NCBI GenBank assembly: GCA_001828645.1
Contig: MHZD01000207.1
Span: 1 to 8,052, forward strand
From: Planctomycetes bacterium RIFOXYC2_FULL_41_27
GTDB taxonomy: Bacteria > Planctomycetota > Brocadiia > Brocadiales > Brocadiaceae
Length of the DNA stretch: 8,052 bases
Direction of reading: 5' to 3'
The position numbers and the translations under genes were made by a program. A model generated the notes under the pieces. That model worked only from the letters and a program-made list of their open reading frames with translations. It searched no databases and was not told where the DNA came from. Each line of letters starts with the position of its first letter. The stretch's first letter is position 1. Positions 5,541 through 8,052 of the stretch are shown here, piece after piece.

Positions 5541-8052
5541 TTTCGGTTACTGAAGCCTGCTGTGGAAGTGGGAAATCCGTTGGATGCCTATCCTGATCGT
5601 GCATGGGAAAGTGTGTATCGTGATCAATATAGGTACGATCGTACATTTACCTTTGTTTGCTCGCCGAATGACACACATGGCTGTAGGGTAAGGGCGTTTG
5701 TTAGAAATGAAGTGGTTATGAGGGTTGAGCAGAATTACGACCATCAGAATTACTCAGACCTATACGGGAATAAGGCGACTAGGAACTGGAATCCCAGGAT
5801 GTGCTTGAAAGGCTATACGTTCCACCGCAGGGTTTATGGCCCTTACAGGTTAAGATATCCGCTTATTCGAAAGGGATGGAAACAGTGGGCAGATGATGGC
5901 TTCCCGGAATTGACACCGGAAAATAAATCAAAGTATATGTTTGATGCCAGAGGCCAGGATGAACTATTAAAGGCTTCATGGGATGATGCTTGGACTTATG
6001 CTGCAAAAGGGATTATCCATATTACCAAAAAGTACAGTGGTGAAGAAGGCGCTAAAAAGCTTATAGAACAGGGATATCCGAAAGAGATGGTGGATGCCAT
6101 GAAGGGCGCCGGTACACGTACTTTCAAAGGTCGTGGTGGTATGGGGGCATTAGGCATTATTGGTAAATACGGTATGTATAGGTTTAATAATATGTTGTCC
6201 TTGGTTGATAGTCATCATAGGGGGGTTGGTGCTGATAAGGCATTAGGCGGCAGGAACTGGTCGAATTACACATGGCACGGTGATCAGGCTCCAGGCCATT
6301 CGTTTTCTCATGGATTGCAAGCTTCTGACGTCGATATGAATGATATTCGGTTTTCGAAGCTGGTCATCCAAACGGGGAAAAACCTCATCGAAAATAAGAT
6401 GCCTGAAGCGCACTGGCTTACACAGGTTATGGAAAGGGGCGGAAAACTCGTCGTTATCACCCCTGAATACAGCCCGTCTTCTCAAAAAGCAGATTACTGG
6501 ATACCGATAAAGTGTAATACCGATACAGCGCTTTTCCTGGGCGTGACGAAAATATTGATGGACGAGAAACTGTATGATGCAGATTATGTAAAGAAGTTTA
6601 CCGATTTCCCATTGCTCGTTAGGACCGATACCTTGAAAAGATTGCAACCCAAGGATATCTTCCCTGATTACAAATTAGAAGACATTTCACATGGTGCAAG
6701 TTACAAGATTCAAGGTTTACACGATGACCAGAGGGAAATTGTAGGAGACTTCGTTGTATGGGATGCCAAGACGAATGGTCCAAAACCGATTACGAGGGAT
6801 GATGTCGGTGATAAACTGGTGGCTAAAGGGATTGATCCAGCCCTTGATGGTACATTCAAGGTAAAAACAGTTGACGGCAAAGAGGTTGAGGTCATGCCTC
6901 TCTTTGAGATGTATAAGATACATCTGAGAGACTACGACATTGATACTGTGGTTGAAATAACCAATTCGCCAAAAGAGTTAATACAGAGGTTAGCGCATGA
7001 CATTGCGACCATAAAACCAGTGGCAATCCATTACGGTGAGGGTATCAATCACTGGTTTCATGCAACTCTGATGAACAGGTCGACATATTTACCGCTTATG
7101 CTAACCGGAAATGTAGGTTATAATGGTTCTGGTTCTCATACTTGGGCAGGTAATTATAAGGCTGGTAATTTCCAGTCAGCAAAGTGGTGTGGACCTGGTT
7201 TTTATGGATATGTTGCCGAAGATGCGTTTAATCCAAATCTCGATCCAAATGCGCCTGCAATGGATTTAAAGGTAAAAGGCCGCGCCTACGACGAAGAGGT
7301 AGCATACTGGAACCATAATGACAGACCACTCATTGTAAATACGCCTAAGTATGGACGTAAATGTTTCACAGGCAAGACACACATGCCAACGCCGACCAAG
7401 ATCATGTGGTTTACCAATGTAAACCTGATCAATAATGCAAAGCATGTGTATCAGATGCTTAAAAATGTGAATCCCAATATTGAGCAAATTATGTCTACCG
7501 ATATAGAAGTGACAGGCTCCATCGAGTATGCCGACTTTGCATTTCCGGCAAATAGCTGGATGGAGTTTGAAACCCACGAGATTACGAGTTCATGCTCGAA
7601 CCCGTTTTTCCAAATATGGAAGGGTGGTATAAGGCCCGTTAATGACTCCAAGGATGATGTGATGGTTCTTGCAGGTATGGCTGCTAAACTGGGAGAATTG
7701 CTCAGGGATATGAGATTCAGGGATTTCTGGAAATTTGCACTAGAGGGCAGACCAGAGGTGTATATCAACAGGTTGCTGGATGGTAGTACGACCTCGAAGG
7801 GATATACTTTTGATGATATAGTAGCTGGTAAATACGGTGAACCTGGCGTTGCCCTGTTAAATTACAGGACTTATCCAAGGCAGCCATTCTGGGAACAGGT
7901 ACACGAAAGTATTCCATTCTATACACCAACGGGAAGGCTGCAGGCTTACAATGATGAATCGGAGATCATTGAGTACGGCGAGAATTTTATTGTGCATCGT
8001 GAAGGGCCGGAGGCAACTCAGTACTTACCAAATGTCATTGTAAGCACCAATC
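5460..8052 (+). CDS. nxrA: Nitrite oxidoreductase alpha subunit, molybdopterin catalytic subunit (NxrA), 3'-truncated by window edge
   Basis: NxrA binds Mo-bisMGD and one [4Fe-4S] cluster and catalyses nitrite + water to nitrate, releasing two electrons; the reaction can run in reverse. About 864 codons are visible of a family usually near 1,150, and the frame stays open to the edge. Residues 1-27 are a Tat signal: T4-R5-R6-T-F-L-Q followed by a weakly hydrophobic stretch and AMA, with cleavage likely after A27. The N-terminal cluster motif is C67-x3-D71-x3-C75-x39-C115, where NarG has His-x3-Cys-x3-Cys and a later Cys. By alignment by eye with NarG Asp222, Asp295 (in DMNDIRF) is the likely Mo ligand. 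Further molybdoenzyme signatures are the glycine-rich GNVGYNGSGSHTW region (about 7105-7143), the SIEYADFAFPANSW region (about 7518-7559) and the FYTPTGRLQ segment (about 7917-7943), which typically precedes the C-terminal cofactor-binding domain lying outside the window. AAAGGAG supports the ATG. It is last of the visible cluster, after its chaperone. Confidence 0.95.
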   Translation, partial: MKLTRRTFLQIAGATGATFTIANKAMAFRLLKPAVEVGNPLDAYPDRAWESVYRDQYRYDRTFTFVCSPNDTHGCRVRAFVRNEVVMRVEQNYDHQNYSDLYGNKATRNWNPRMCLKGYTFHRRVYGPYRLRYPLIRKGWKQWADDGFPELTPENKSKYMFDARGQDELLKASWDDAWTYAAKGIIHITKKYSGEEGAKKLIEQGYPKEMVDAMKGAGTRTFKGRGGMGALGIIGKYGMYRFNNMLSLVDSHHRGVGADKALGGRNWSNYTWHGDQAPGHSFSHGLQASDVDMNDIRFSKLVIQTGKNLIENKMPEAHWLTQVMERGGKLVVITPEYSPSSQKADYWIPIKCNTDTALFLGVTKILMDEKLYDADYVKKFTDFPLLVRTDTLKRLQPKDIFPDYKLEDISHGASYKIQGLHDDQREIVGDFVVWDAKTNGPKPITRDDVGDKLVAKGIDPALDGTFKVKTVDGKEVEVMPLFEMYKIHLRDYDIDTVVEITNSPKELIQRLAHDIATIKPVAIHYGEGINHWFHATLMNRSTYLPLMLTGNVGYNGSGSHTWAGNYKAGNFQSAKWCGPGFYGYVAEDAFNPNLDPNAPAMDLKVKGRAYDEEVAYWNHNDRPLIVNTPKYGRKCFTGKTHMPTPTKIMWFTNVNLINNAKHVYQMLKNVNPNIEQIMSTDIEVTGSIEYADFAFPANSWMEFETHEITSSCSNPFFQIWKGGIRPVNDSKDDVMVLAGMAAKLGELLRDMRFRDFWKFALEGRPEVYINRLLDGSTTSKGYTFDDIVAGKYGEPGVALLNYRTYPRQPFWEQVHESIPFYTPTGRLQAYNDESEIIEYGENFIVHREGPEATQYLPNVIVSTN

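Noticed and set aside
6243..6647. 134-codon and other open frames on the - strand within nxrA
   Set aside because: They overlap strongly conserved molybdoenzyme sequence on the + strand and show no motifs or ribosome sites of their own.
5460..8052. Assignment as nitrate reductase NarG, or as EBDH, selenate or perchlorate reductase alpha subunit
   Set aside because: The C-x3-D-x3-C start of the cluster motif, the Tat signal, the neighbouring NxrB-length beta subunit, the exported haem b subunit and the gene order fit anammox NXR better; no NarI-type membrane subunit is present.

Overview
The window carries most of a nitrite oxidoreductase (NXR) gene cluster of the anammox type. It probably comes from a member of the Brocadiales (anammox Planctomycetes, such as Kuenenia, Brocadia or Jettenia); the genus cannot be fixed from the sequence alone. 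The reasons are: a type II DMSO-reductase-family catalytic subunit with a Tat signal and the NXR-style N-terminal iron-sulfur motif; a four-cluster ferredoxin-like beta subunit without a signal peptide; an exported ethylbenzene-dehydrogenase-type haem-binding gamma subunit; the gene order gamma, beta, two accessory genes, alpha, which from memory matches the Kuenenia stuttgartiensis nxr locus; and a moderately AT-rich composition. All genes lie on the + strand.

Layout. Positions 1-1077 hold the 3' part of a tandem universal-stress-protein gene whose C-terminus looks like a protochlorophyllide-reductase-type (PCP_red) domain. A 325-base, very AT-rich spacer follows (1078-1402). It has a promoter-like TTGACA/TAGAAT pair overlapping the usp stop codon and a set of short direct repeats close to the next gene. 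The NXR cluster then runs without an obvious internal terminator: nxrC (1403-2377), nxrB (2417-3628), a TorD/NarJ-like chaperone (3643-4437), an unrecognised HExxH plus double-CxxC protein (4434-5396, overlapping the chaperone by ATGA), and nxrA (5460 to beyond the right edge, about 864 codons visible of a protein usually near 1,150).

How they fit together. NxrA (Mo-bisMGD plus one [4Fe-4S]) would oxidise nitrite to nitrate. Electrons would pass through the four Fe-S clusters of NxrB to haem b in NxrC. NxrC carries a Sec-type signal and NxrA a Tat signal, while NxrB has none and is expected to be exported folded together with NxrA. The chaperone would guard NxrA during cofactor loading and Tat export. 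The HExxH/CxxC protein sits exactly where a dedicated maturation factor would be expected, but its function is not known to me. It is the best candidate in the window for something undescribed. No RNA genes, CRISPR arrays, insertion sequences or other mobile elements were seen.
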